Positions 1-8,747 of a DNA stretch of 19,384 nucleotides are shown piece after piece (position 1 is the first letter of the stretch; each line of letters starts with the position of its first letter). The stretch is from assembly GCA_023416575.1 (NCBI GenBank), contig JAEZHL010000294.1:1-19384 (forward strand), in the 5' to 3' direction. Both the position numbers and the translations under genes were made by a program. Below the pieces are notes generated by a model. That model had not been told where the DNA came from and did no database searches. It was given only the letters and a program-made list of their open reading frames with translations. The stretch comes from Pseudomonadota bacterium. Lineage in GTDB: Bacteria; Pseudomonadota; Alphaproteobacteria; Rhizobiales; Hyphomicrobiaceae.

Positions 1-150
1 GAAGCCGGGGCGCTATACGCACATTGCGACGTACCGCTCGGAACCCGTGGGTCCCGGGCGGTTTGGCGTATTCTACGTCATGTCGGCAGGATTTGGGCTG
101 GATGCCGAGGCACCTGGCTCGGAAGCAGGTATCAAAGAGGATCCAAACTG
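1..150 (+). promoter_or_regulatory. rpsT upstream region with ribosome binding site
   Basis: Upstream sequence of rpsT. An AGAGGA Shine-Dalgarno element at 136-141 lies nine bases before the ATG at 151 and fixes the rpsT start. No sigma70-type promoter stands out. TTGGCG at 63-68 could be a weak -35, but no convincing -10 follows. One forward frame is open from the window edge to a TGA at 149-151 that overlaps the rpsT ATG. Its third codon positions are much less GC-biased than in the real genes, and I recognise nothing in the translation, so I do not call it a gene. It could still be the tail of an upstream gene. Confidence 0.45.
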
Positions 151-417
151 ATGGCGAATACGAGCTCGGCCAAGAAGGCCGTACGCAAGACGGCCCGCCG
201 CACCGAGGTCAACAAGGCGCGCCGCACCCGCATGAGGACGGAAGTCCGCAAGGTCGAGGAGGCCATCTCCGCCGGCCAGAAGGATGCCGCGCTGGCGGCC
301 CTCGCGGTTGCAGAACCCGTTCTGGCGCGCACCGCTCAGAAGGGCGTGATCCACAAGAACACGGCGAGCCGCAAGGTCGCGCGCTTGGCCGCTCGCGTCC
401 GGGCGATGCCCGCCTGA
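151..417 (+). CDS. rpsT: 30S ribosomal protein S20
   Basis: Small-subunit ribosomal protein S20, which binds 16S rRNA in the body of the 30S subunit and helps assembly. The 88-residue product has the family's usual length and very basic composition. It opens with the typical MANTSSAKKAVRK stretch, has a helical Arg/Lys-rich middle, and ends with the conserved GVIHKNTASRKVARL segment (about residues 67-81). ATG 151 is preceded by AGAGGA nine bases upstream. In many alphaproteobacteria rpsT lies just before dnaA, as here, though a 639-base gap and a rhodanese gene intervene. It is probably transcribed alone and ended by the hairpin at 611-639. Identification is close to certain from sequence pattern. 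Confidence 0.96.
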   Translation: MANTSSAKKAVRKTARRTEVNKARRTRMRTEVRKVEEAISAGQKDAALAALAVAEPVLARTAQKGVIHKNTASRKVARLAARVRAMPA

Positions 418-435
418 GACGCCACGTGCGTCTCA

Positions 436-480
436 TTCGGTGGTCGTGACAGTTCTGCAACATGTCTGCTCGCCACCGAA
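436..480 (+). repeat. 8-bp inverted repeat downstream of rpsT
   Basis: TTCGGTGG at 436-443 is the exact reverse complement of CCACCGAA at 473-480, separated by 29 bases. It begins 19 bases after the rpsT stop codon. The arms could pair in the rpsT 3' untranslated RNA and protect the end. There is no T-run after it, so it is not an intrinsic terminator. Confidence 0.4.
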
Positions 481-610
481 CCCGTGAGTCCAGCCTAGCG
501 CTGGCCGCGAACTACCTTTAGAATCAACGTTTCTCGACACGTTTGCCGCGCAACTTCGACAGCTTACTCCAGCTGGTGGTAACCGGGCTGCAAACGAAAA
601 TGACATTCGA

Positions 611-639
611 ACGGCGCTCCCGCGAGGGGCGCCGTTTTT
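611..639 (+). terminator. rho-independent terminator, probably for rpsT
   Basis: ACGGCGCTCC (611-620) pairs with GGGGCGCCGT (626-635), ten base pairs including one G-U, around a five-base loop. Five T's follow at 635-639. Outside the stem, AACGAAAA (593-600) can also pair with TTTTCGTT (636-643), the usual A-tract/T-tract look of a bidirectional terminator. It lies 194 bases past rpsT, so it ends either a long rpsT 3' UTR or an unrecognised short transcript. Confidence 0.8.
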
Positions 640-690
640 CGTTCCGGCAGCCTGCGGCGCGTATCGAATCTCCTTGATGACTCAAGGCGG

Positions 691-929
691 TTCTCCACGA
701 CTCTTGTCGCGTCACACCGGTTTTTCCAAAGTGCTGGGGATAGCTTGGGTCGGACGATTGCGGCACCTGTGGACGTCGGAGCGATCTTGTCTCGGGCTGA
801 GACGTGTGGTTAATACGGGATCCATTCGGTCGGCATTCGGCGGCAAAAATCGGTTGGGTAGTTCTGCGTAAGCATCCGCGACTTCACGGAGCAGTTTTTG
901 CACTCCGGGGCGCTTGCAAGAGTGGATCA
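691..929. promoter_or_regulatory. possible cluster of degenerate DnaA boxes
   Basis: Compared with TTATCCACA / TGTGGATAA, the stretch contains TTCTCCACG (691-699, two mismatches), TGGGGATAG (735-743, two), TGTGGACGT (768-776, three), TGTGGTTAA (805-813, one) and AGTGGATCA (921-929, two; one mismatch to the Caulobacter-type box TGTGGATCA). No perfect box is present and there is no strongly AT-rich unwinding element. This could be a DnaA-responsive control region for the dnaA transcript, or chance matches. I would not call it an origin on this evidence. Confidence 0.22.
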
Positions 930-1056
930 ATTCTTCTGTACGCCTGCGTGAATCTTGGCGAAGTCTTCTATTGTGAACTGCGTCTCCGTTGCTTTGCCTT
1001 GTTGGGCAGATGATGGACACGCAGTAGTCGTGGCGTACAGTGAGTGGAGGGTTGAA

Positions 1057-1500
1057 GTGGGGTCAGGGCAGGCCATCCACATTGTGGATGTTGACGTCCG
1101 AGAAGTCTGGAAGCGGCTGACTGAGGATCCGTCGGCTCTTCTGATAGACGTACGCACCAGTGCGGAATGGGCGTATGTCGGACTGCCGGAGCTTTCATCC
1201 ATCGGCAAGCGGCCGATCCTGATCGAGTGGCAGACCTTCCCCGATAATCGCGTCGATCCGGCTTTCGTGGACACTCTCTCCGAAAAGCTGGCAGCGGCAG
1301 GCGCGGACAAGCAAGCAGAACTATTCTTCATTTGCAGGTCGGGTGCGCGCAGCAAGATGGCTGCGCAGGCCATGGCTGCGGCAGGATTTGTAGCCTGTCG
1401 CAACGTCGCGGACGGCTTCGAGGGGCCACTCGATGCCAGCCGTCATCGGGGTCAGGCAGCCGGCTGGAAAGCCGCGGGCCTTCCCTGGGCGCAAGGGTAG
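1057..1500 (+). CDS. single-domain rhodanese-like sulfurtransferase
   Basis: Rhodanese-fold protein of 147 residues, expected to carry sulfur as a persulfide on its active-site cysteine. Visible marks are the N-terminal VDVREVW strand-helix, the LLIDVRTSAEW motif after it (the CH2A-like DVR signature), and the active-site loop CRSGARS with the cysteine at residue 93, followed by the A-x-x-M-A-x-A-G-F helix. The longer frame opens at TTG 955, but GTG 1057 has GGAGG at 1046-1050, six bases upstream, and the domain begins right after it, so I prefer 1057. There is no signal peptide, so it is likely cytosolic. The gene lies 101 bases before dnaA in the same direction and may share its transcript. 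The sulfur acceptor is unknown. Confidence 0.85.
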   Translation: MGSGQAIHIVDVDVREVWKRLTEDPSALLIDVRTSAEWAYVGLPELSSIGKRPILIEWQTFPDNRVDPAFVDTLSEKLAAAGADKQAELFFICRSGARSKMAAQAMAAAGFVACRNVADGFEGPLDASRHRGQAAGWKAAGLPWAQG

Positions 1501-1601
1501 CGCCACTGAAGATCTAAGAAGCGTTGGCGGACGACCGTTGGCGGCGGTCGCGCGCACAGCGCCTTCGCGTAGAGGGTCGAACAGAAAGAGCGGGTAAACT
1601 C

Positions 1602-3164
1602 ATGAATAGGATGGAGTCGACAGGCCATTCCGTGCGCGGTTCGAGCGGCAGGGGCGAGCTGCAGGAACGCGCCGACAGCACGTCGCTGAAGCGTGGTGAG
1701 GAGCCGTGCGGGGGCTCTTCTGCTGCGCCGGAGACGCGCGGCCAGAAAGTGCGCAAGATGCTGCGCGCGCAACTCGGCGAGGACGTCTATACGAGCTGGT
1801 TTCACTCGATGGAGTTCGAGCCCTATGACGGCAGGACCGTGCGCGTCACGGTACCCGTCAAATTCCTGAAGAACTGGATTCAGTCGCACTACTCGGAGGC
1901 CCTTCTGAAGTGCTGCGCGGCGGAGTTCGAGGGCGTCGAGCGGGTCGAGGTCGCGCTCAGGCAGCCGAGCCCTGCGCGCGCGCCGCTGGCGGAAGCGCCG
2001 GTCGCGACGGACAGCCGGCCCATGGCGCCCGTTCTCGAGCAGCCGGCGGCGACGGACTGGACCGCTGCGCGGCCAGCCCCGATCCCAGCCGCAACGCGGA
2101 CCCAGGTCGGCGGCTTCGAGGGCTCGCCCCTTGACCCCCGCTATACGTTCGAGAGCTTCGCGGTCGGCCCGGCCAACCGCATGGCGCACGCGGGGGCGAC
2201 GCAAGTTGCCGAGACCGTGCTGAGCGACAGCCGCGGCTTCAATCCGCTGTTCGTCCACTCGTCCGTTGGGCTCGGCAAGACGCACTTGCTGCATGCCATC
2301 GCTTGGTCGGTCCGTCGGCGGGTACCGCAGGCGCAAGTGCTCTATCTGACGGCGGAGCGCTTCCGGTATCAGTTCGTGGAATCGTTGAAGAACCAGGACC
2401 CGCTGGCCTTCAAGGAGAAGTTCCGCTCGATCCATATGCTGCTGATCGACGACCTGGAGTTCCTCCACGGCCAGCAGACGGAGCAGGAGTTCGATCACAT
2501 CATCAACTCCCTCCTCGACGGCGGCAGACAGGTGGTCGTCGCCTCGGCGCGGGCACCGAACCACATCGAGAAGCTCAACGATCGCATGCGCTCGCGCCTG
2601 CAGCGCGGTCTCGTGACCGAGATCGGGGCGCCGGACGTCGATCTCCGCTTCCGCATCCTCGAGAAGCGGATGCAGGAGAAGCGGCAGCTCGATCCGTCGT
2701 TCGAGATCCACCGCGACATCCTCGAGTTGCTGGCCGATCGCCTGCACGAGAGCGGGCGTGAGCTCGAAGGCGCCATCACGCGCCTGCATGCGACGTGGCA
2801 GTACATGCGCACGCCGATCACGATGGACATCGCCGAGACCGTCATCCGTGATCTCGTGCATGGCATCGAGCCGCGGCGCATCAAGATCGAGGACATCCTC
2901 AAGGTCGTGTCCCGGCATTTCGGCGTGTCGAAGGGCGATATCCTGTCCCAGCGCCGTCACCGGTCCGTGGTCTGGCCGCGGCAGGTCGGCATGTATCTCG
3001 CCAAGCAGCTCACGGCGCGCTCGCTGCCCGAGATCGGTCGGCGGTTCGGCAACCGCGATCACACGACGGTGCTGCACGCCATTCGCAAAATCGAGGGCGA
3101 GCTCGGCGGCAACCCACGGCTGCGCGATGAGCTCGACGAGTTGAAGAAGATGCTGAACGCGTGA
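1602..3164 (+). CDS. dnaA: chromosomal replication initiator protein DnaA
   Basis: AAA+ ATPase that binds DnaA boxes, opens the chromosomal origin and loads the replicative helicase. The 520-residue product has domain I (about residues 45-125, with the DVYTSWF segment), a Pro/Ala-rich linker, the AAA+ core from about residue 180, and the domain IV DNA-binding helices. Walker A is SVGLGKTH with K226 and T227, Walker B is LLIDD with D283 and D284, and box VII is DRMRSR. The C-terminal signature SLPEIGRRFGNRDHTT is at about 474-489. The frame is open from TTG 1524, but ATG 1602 has GAAAGAG 11 bases upstream and fits family length. Two core positions are unusual: serines replace the usual Gly-Gly before VGLGKT, and Ala316 sits where the sensor I aspartate is expected. 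Confidence 0.96.
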   Translation: MNRMESTGHSVRGSSGRGELQERADSTSLKRGEEPCGGSSAAPETRGQKVRKMLRAQLGEDVYTSWFHSMEFEPYDGRTVRVTVPVKFLKNWIQSHYSEALLKCCAAEFEGVERVEVALRQPSPARAPLAEAPVATDSRPMAPVLEQPAATDWTAARPAPIPAATRTQVGGFEGSPLDPRYTFESFAVGPANRMAHAGATQVAETVLSDSRGFNPLFVHSSVGLGKTHLLHAIAWSVRRRVPQAQVLYLTAERFRYQFVESLKNQDPLAFKEKFRSIHMLLIDDLEFLHGQQTEQEFDHIINSLLDGGRQVVVASARAPNHIEKLNDRMRSRLQRGLVTEIGAPDVDLRFRILEKRMQEKRQLDPSFEIHRDILELLADRLHESGRELEGAITRLHATWQYMRTPITMDIAETVIRDLVHGIEPRRIKIEDILKVVSRHFGVSKGDILSQRRHRSVVWPRQVGMYLAKQLTARSLPEIGRRFGNRDHTTVLHAIRKIEGELGGNPRLRDELDELKKMLNA

Positions 3165-3466
3165 GGCTGCGGCGCGCACGCGGCCGGCGCAATCGGTATC
3201 ATTCGGGCGGGTGGCAATCGTCACCCGCTCGAACGCGGCCGTCAGGCAGGCACGCTTTGCCTCGGCCGCTGGCGCAGTTGCGGTAAAACTCGGGCGCCGC
3301 AACCAACGGCCCCTTGCCAATTCCGCTGACTCTGGCCAAGTTGCTGCTACGCGCCGAATCCATCCAGATTGGCTATTGATTATCGCACCGGTCCAGGTTG
3401 CGGTTCGACGTCCGTCTTCCCACCAGAGGACCTTCACACCGGCATACTCCCGAAAGGCATGCTGCC
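3165..3466. other. dnaA-dnaN intergenic region
   Basis: 302 bases without a gene. It holds a near-perfect 12-bp inverted repeat (3202-3233) and a second 7-bp one (GTTGCGG 3277-3283 with CCGCAAC 3297-3303). AAAGG at 3453-3457 is the ribosome binding site of dnaN. No good DnaA box or convincing -35/-10 pair was found. The somewhat AT-richer patch at 3366-3385 (around GGCTATTGATTATCG) is the best place for a dnaN promoter. Confidence 0.5.
3202..3233. repeat. 12-bp inverted repeat after dnaA
   Basis: TTCGGGCGGGTG (3202-3213) pairs with CACCCGCTCGAA (3222-3233), with one G-U at 3206/3229. A further G-U closes the loop, leaving six unpaired bases. It starts 38 bases after the dnaA stop. It lacks a downstream T-run on either strand, so it is either a factor-dependent or pausing hairpin at the end of dnaA mRNA, or a protein-binding operator near dnaN. 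Confidence 0.55.
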
Positions 3467-4582
3467 ATGCGGCTAGTGATCGAAAGAAGCGAGCTCTTGC
3501 GAGCGCTGGGACACGTCACCAGCGTGGTCGAGCGACGCACAACGATTCCGATCCTGTCGAACGTTCTGCTGCGGGCTTCGGGGGGACAGCTCGAGTTCAA
3601 GGCGACCGACCTGGAACGCGAGGTGATCGAGCAGGCACCGGCCGAGATCTCGACCCCGGGCGCAGCGACGGTCCCCGGCCATATGCTGCACGACATCGTG
3701 CGCAAGCTGCCGGACGGCGCCGAGGTCGAGATGGTCCGCGACCCCGAGCGCGATCGCCTGACGCTGACCTCGGGCCACGCCCGGTTCGCGCTGCAGACGC
3801 TGCCCGCCGAGGACTTCCCGGATCTCGCAGCTGGCGAGATGACGCATGAATTCAAGATTGCCGCGAGCGACCTGAAAAAGCTGCTCGACAAGACGCGGTT
3901 CGCGATTTCTACCGAGGAGACGCGGTACTACCTGAACGGTATCTACCTGCATCCGGCGGGCAATGCCGCGCCGACCTTGCGGGCGGTGGCGACCGACGGG
4001 CACCGTCTCGCCCAGATCGAGCTGCCCCGCCCCGCCGGTGCCGAAGGCATGCCCGGCGTCATCATTCCCCGCAAGACGGTGCACGAGTTGCATCGTCTGC
4101 TCGAGGATTCCGAGACCGAGGTGCGCGTCGGCGCGTCCAGCACCAAGGTCCGCTTCGAGATCGGCACCGTGACGGTCACGTCGAAGCTCATCGACGGGAC
4201 CTTCCCGGATTACGCGCGCGTCATTCCGCAAAACAACGACAAGGTGCTGACGGTCTCGAACAGCCAGTTCAAGAGTGCCGTCGACCGGGTGTCGACCATT
4301 GCCAGCGAGCGCGGCCGCGCGGTCAAGCTCAACCTCTCCGAGGACAAGCTGACCCTCTCCGTCAACAACCCCGAGGGCGGCAGCGCCATCGAGGAGATCG
4401 GGGTGAGCTACACCGCCGCCCCACTGGAGATCGGCTTCAACGCGCGCTATCTGCTCGACATCGCGGGCCAGCTCGAAAGCGACGCGGCAGTCTTCAAACT
4501 CGCCGATCCCGGCTCCCCGACGCTCGTGCGGGACGGCGACGACGAGAGCGCGCTTTACGTGCTGATGCCGATGCGCGTGTAA
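3467..4582 (+). CDS. dnaN: DNA polymerase III beta subunit (sliding clamp)
   Basis: Ring-forming processivity clamp that tethers DNA polymerase III and many repair proteins to DNA through its hydrophobic pocket. The product is 371 residues, the normal length. It opens with the typical MRLVIERSELLRALGHVTSVVERRTT N-terminal helix, here read in segments. It contains the TTIPILSNVLL strand of domain I (about 25-35), the RFAISTEETRYYLNGIYL region of domain II, and ends in ...ESALYVLMPMRV, matching the conserved C-terminal MPMR(V/L) end of clamps. The open frame extends up to 3398, but ATG 3467 has AAAGG nine bases upstream and gives the family N-terminus. It is followed by recF after 38 bases, with a hairpin between. 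Confidence 0.97.
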   Translation: MRLVIERSELLRALGHVTSVVERRTTIPILSNVLLRASGGQLEFKATDLEREVIEQAPAEISTPGAATVPGHMLHDIVRKLPDGAEVEMVRDPERDRLTLTSGHARFALQTLPAEDFPDLAAGEMTHEFKIAASDLKKLLDKTRFAISTEETRYYLNGIYLHPAGNAAPTLRAVATDGHRLAQIELPRPAGAEGMPGVIIPRKTVHELHRLLEDSETEVRVGASSTKVRFEIGTVTVTSKLIDGTFPDYARVIPQNNDKVLTVSNSQFKSAVDRVSTIASERGRAVKLNLSEDKLTLSVNNPEGGSAIEEIGVSYTAAPLEIGFNARYLLDIAGQLESDAAVFKLADPGSPTLVRDGDDESALYVLMPMRV

Positions 4583-4583
4583 C

Positions 4584-4603
4584 GGCGGCCACGACCGGCC
4601 GCT
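4584..4603 (+). repeat. small hairpin between dnaN stop and recF ribosome site
   Basis: GCGGCC (4585-4590) pairs with GGCCGC (4597-4602), extended by a G-U pair, with loop ACGACC. It begins two bases after the dnaN TAA and ends just before AAGGAG (4607-4612), the recF Shine-Dalgarno element. With the recF TTG start it may lower recF translation relative to dnaN, but this is inference from position. Confidence 0.45.
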
Positions 4604-4620
4604 GACAAGGAGCCCAAGTT

Positions 4621-5838
4621 TTGAACGGCGGACCGAAGCCGCGCGACGCGACAGCGGCCCCGGAGCAGGTGGTGGCGCCTGGACGATCCATCTGGGTGGA
4701 ACGCCTGGCGCTCACGAACTACCGCAACTACGCGTCCGCTCACCTCTCGCTCACTGCCGATCCGGTGGTGCTCCTTGGCGCGAACGGAGCCGGCAAAACC
4801 AATCTGCTCGAGGCCGTTTCCCTGCTGGCGCCCGGCCAGGGTTTGCGCCGCGCGCCCTTCACCCAGCTCGCACGTATCGGCGGATCGGGCGACTGGGCTG
4901 TGGCCGCCCACGTGCACACGCCGCGGGGTAACGCCGATATCGGCACCGGACGGCTGCCCGGACACGACAACGGCGAAGGCTCCCGGACCGGGCGGCTGGT
5001 CCGTATCGACGGGATCACTCAGTCGGGCTCGGGAGCGCTCGCGGACTGGGTGGAGATGGTCTGGCTGACGCCGGCCATGGACGGCCTGTTCACCGGCCCC
5101 GCCAGCGACCGCCGCGCCTTTCTCGATCGCCTGACGCTGTGCTTCGACCCGGGATACAGGACCCGCGCCGGTCAGTTCGAGCGGGCAATGCGCCAGCGCA
5201 ATCGCCTGCTGCAGGATGGCGTCTTCGACGAGGCGCGCTATGTGGGGCTGGAGCTCATCATGGCCGAGACCGGGGTGGCGACGGCTGCGGCGCGCGCCCA
5301 GGCTGCCGCGGCGCTGGAAGCCACCATCGCCACCCGCCGGATGCGCGATCCTCAATCCCCCTTCCCCTGGTCACGGATCGCCCTCGAGGGCTGGCTCGAG
5401 GAGCGGCTTGCAACTCAACCCGCAGTGGACGTCGAAGACGCTTACCTGGTTGCCCTGCGCAGCGGCCGCGAGCGGGACCGGGCGGCCGGTCGCGCCCTCG
5501 TCGGCCCGCACCGGACCGACGTCCTGGTCGAGCACGGCCCGAAGTCCATGGCCGCCCAGTTCTGTTCGACAGGCGAGCAGAAAGCCTTGCTGATCGGCCT
5601 CGTCCTCGCCCACGCCGAGTTGCTGGCAGAACGCCGCGATGGGGCCGCGCCGATCCTGCTGCTCGATGAGATCGCCGCCCATCTGGATGTCTCGCGGCGC
5701 GGCGCGCTGTTCCAGGAGCTGCTCAGGATCGGCTCTCAGGCCTGGATGACGGGGACCGACCGGCACGCCTTCTCGGCACTGGAAAACAGTGCCCGATTCC
5801 TGCAGGTCGAGGAGGGCCGCGTCGTTGGTTCGGCCTAG
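4621..5838 (+). CDS. recF: DNA replication and repair protein RecF
   Basis: SMC-like ATPase that acts with RecO and RecR to load RecA at gapped DNA during recombinational repair. The product has 405 residues, somewhat longer than the E. coli protein. The N-terminal WVERLALTNYRNY strand is typical. Walker A is GANGAGKTN (residues 53-61). The ABC-type signature is STGEQKALL near residue 316, and Walker B is PILLLDEIAAHLD near 343-355, followed by a D-loop-like segment. The start is a TTG: AAGGAG at 4607-4612 lies eight bases before it, and no better start lies before the first conserved strand. About 22 extra residues precede the ATPase fold. Position after dnaN is the classical arrangement. 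Confidence 0.95.
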   Translation: MNGGPKPRDATAAPEQVVAPGRSIWVERLALTNYRNYASAHLSLTADPVVLLGANGAGKTNLLEAVSLLAPGQGLRRAPFTQLARIGGSGDWAVAAHVHTPRGNADIGTGRLPGHDNGEGSRTGRLVRIDGITQSGSGALADWVEMVWLTPAMDGLFTGPASDRRAFLDRLTLCFDPGYRTRAGQFERAMRQRNRLLQDGVFDEARYVGLELIMAETGVATAAARAQAAAALEATIATRRMRDPQSPFPWSRIALEGWLEERLATQPAVDVEDAYLVALRSGRERDRAAGRALVGPHRTDVLVEHGPKSMAAQFCSTGEQKALLIGLVLAHAELLAERRDGAAPILLLDEIAAHLDVSRRGALFQELLRIGSQAWMTGTDRHAFSALENSARFLQVEEGRVVGSA

Positions 5839-6008
5839 TTCGCACAAAACCCGTGTGCCTCGCTGACGCAGACCGCTCAAATTATTGAAAAACATTGAAT
5901 TTTTTCTGTCGATGCCCATATTTCATGGGCACGATTCCGGCCTCAATTCGCCCGATCCGTGCTATAAGCAATCCTACCCTATCTGTTCCCCCACAGGACT
6001 ATTCCTCG
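5839..6008 (+). promoter_or_regulatory. gyrB upstream region, AT-rich, with inverted repeat
   Basis: The stretch 5877-5906 is markedly AT-rich for this genome, with runs of A and T. TTGAAT (5895-5900) and CATATT (5917-5922), 16 bases apart, are a possible -35/-10 pair. CTATAA at 5962-5967 is a second -10-like site without a good -35. TGCCCAT (5913-5919) and ATGGGCA (5925-5931) form a perfect 7-bp inverted repeat with a five-base centre, overlapping the first candidate -10, where a regulator could bind. CAGGA (5994-5998) is the likely gyrB ribosome site. Confidence 0.45.
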
Positions 6009-8465
<2,457 letters not shown>

Positions 8466-8487
8466 TCAGCGAGCCGGTTCACCGCAG

Positions 8488-8522
8488 GAGGGGGTTGCAG
8501 CCTACCCGGTCGTAGGCCCCTC
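8488..8522 (+). terminator. composite hairpin downstream of gyrB
   Basis: GAGGGG (8488-8493) can pair with CCCCTC (8517-8522), enclosing GCCTAC (8500-8505) with GTAGGC (8512-8517); the two stems share base 8517 and so meet there. It begins 23 bases after the gyrB stop. There is no T-run, so it is at best a weak or factor-assisted terminator for gyrB. Confidence 0.35.
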
Positions 8523-8626
8523 GCCTCGCCGCATGGCGCTTGCCCGGTAAAATGGCGCGCTCAATCCCCAGGACACGCAACGATGCCCTGCAGCACACGC
8601 GCGCAAGGTCGCGCGAGCCCGCCCGT

Positions 8627-8652
8627 TGCGCGCTGCGCGCTGCGCGCTGCGC
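8627..8652. repeat. tandem heptamer repeat TGCGCGC
   Basis: Three exact head-to-tail copies of TGCGCGC (8627-8633, 8634-8640, 8641-8647) and a partial fourth (8648-8652), in the convergent gap between gyrB and speE. Such a short GC tandem could vary in copy number by slippage. No gene crosses it. Confidence 0.8.
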
Positions 8653-8687
8653 CGCCGGTAATGTCGAAATTTTCTGGAAAGTAAATG

Positions 8688-8709
8688 GATGGCCGCCTGA
8701 GCGGCCATC
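8688..8709 (-). terminator. speE terminator: probable terminator of speE (minus strand)
   Basis: GATGGCCGC (8688-8696) and GCGGCCATC (8701-8709) form a perfect 9-bp stem with a four-base loop. Read on the minus strand the hairpin is followed by CATTTACTTTCC, moderately T-rich. It lies 39 bases past the speE stop, which suits an intrinsic terminator of the speE transcript. On the plus strand no T-run follows. Confidence 0.65.
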
Positions 8710-8747
8710 TCGGAATCGCGGCGCTTCTCCCGGATCGGGATTAAGCC

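Larger units (their letters stand above)
418..1056. other. long intergenic gap between rpsT and rhodanese gene
   Basis: A 639-base stretch without a gene I can support. It holds a loose 8-bp inverted repeat (436-443 with 473-480), a strong terminator (611-639) and scattered 9-mers resembling DnaA boxes between 691 and 929. Short frames on both strands start from poor codons, have no ribosome binding site worth naming and resemble nothing I know. The gap precedes dnaA by one small gene, so it may hold promoters and DnaA-responsive control sites for the replication genes. A small RNA ending at the 611-639 terminator is possible but unproven. Confidence 0.5.

Noticed and set aside
2..151. Open frame from the window edge ending in TGA that overlaps the rpsT ATG
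   Set aside because: Only about 49 codons, third-position GC clearly below that of the real genes, and no recognisable C-terminus. It cannot be excluded as a gene tail but is not supported.
712..1020. 102-residue minus-strand frame in the rpsT-rhodanese gap
   Set aside because: No ribosome binding site, no recognisable motif, and it overlaps the rhodanese upstream region; judged chance.
1452..3437. 661-residue open frame on the minus strand across dnaA
   Set aside because: It lies antisense to a certain dnaA gene, has an Arg/Leu/His-rich composition typical of GC-rich shadow frames, and matches no family I know.
3165..3466. Chromosome origin between dnaA and dnaN
   Set aside because: No perfect or near-perfect DnaA boxes and no AT-rich unwinding element are visible, unlike origins placed here in other bacteria.
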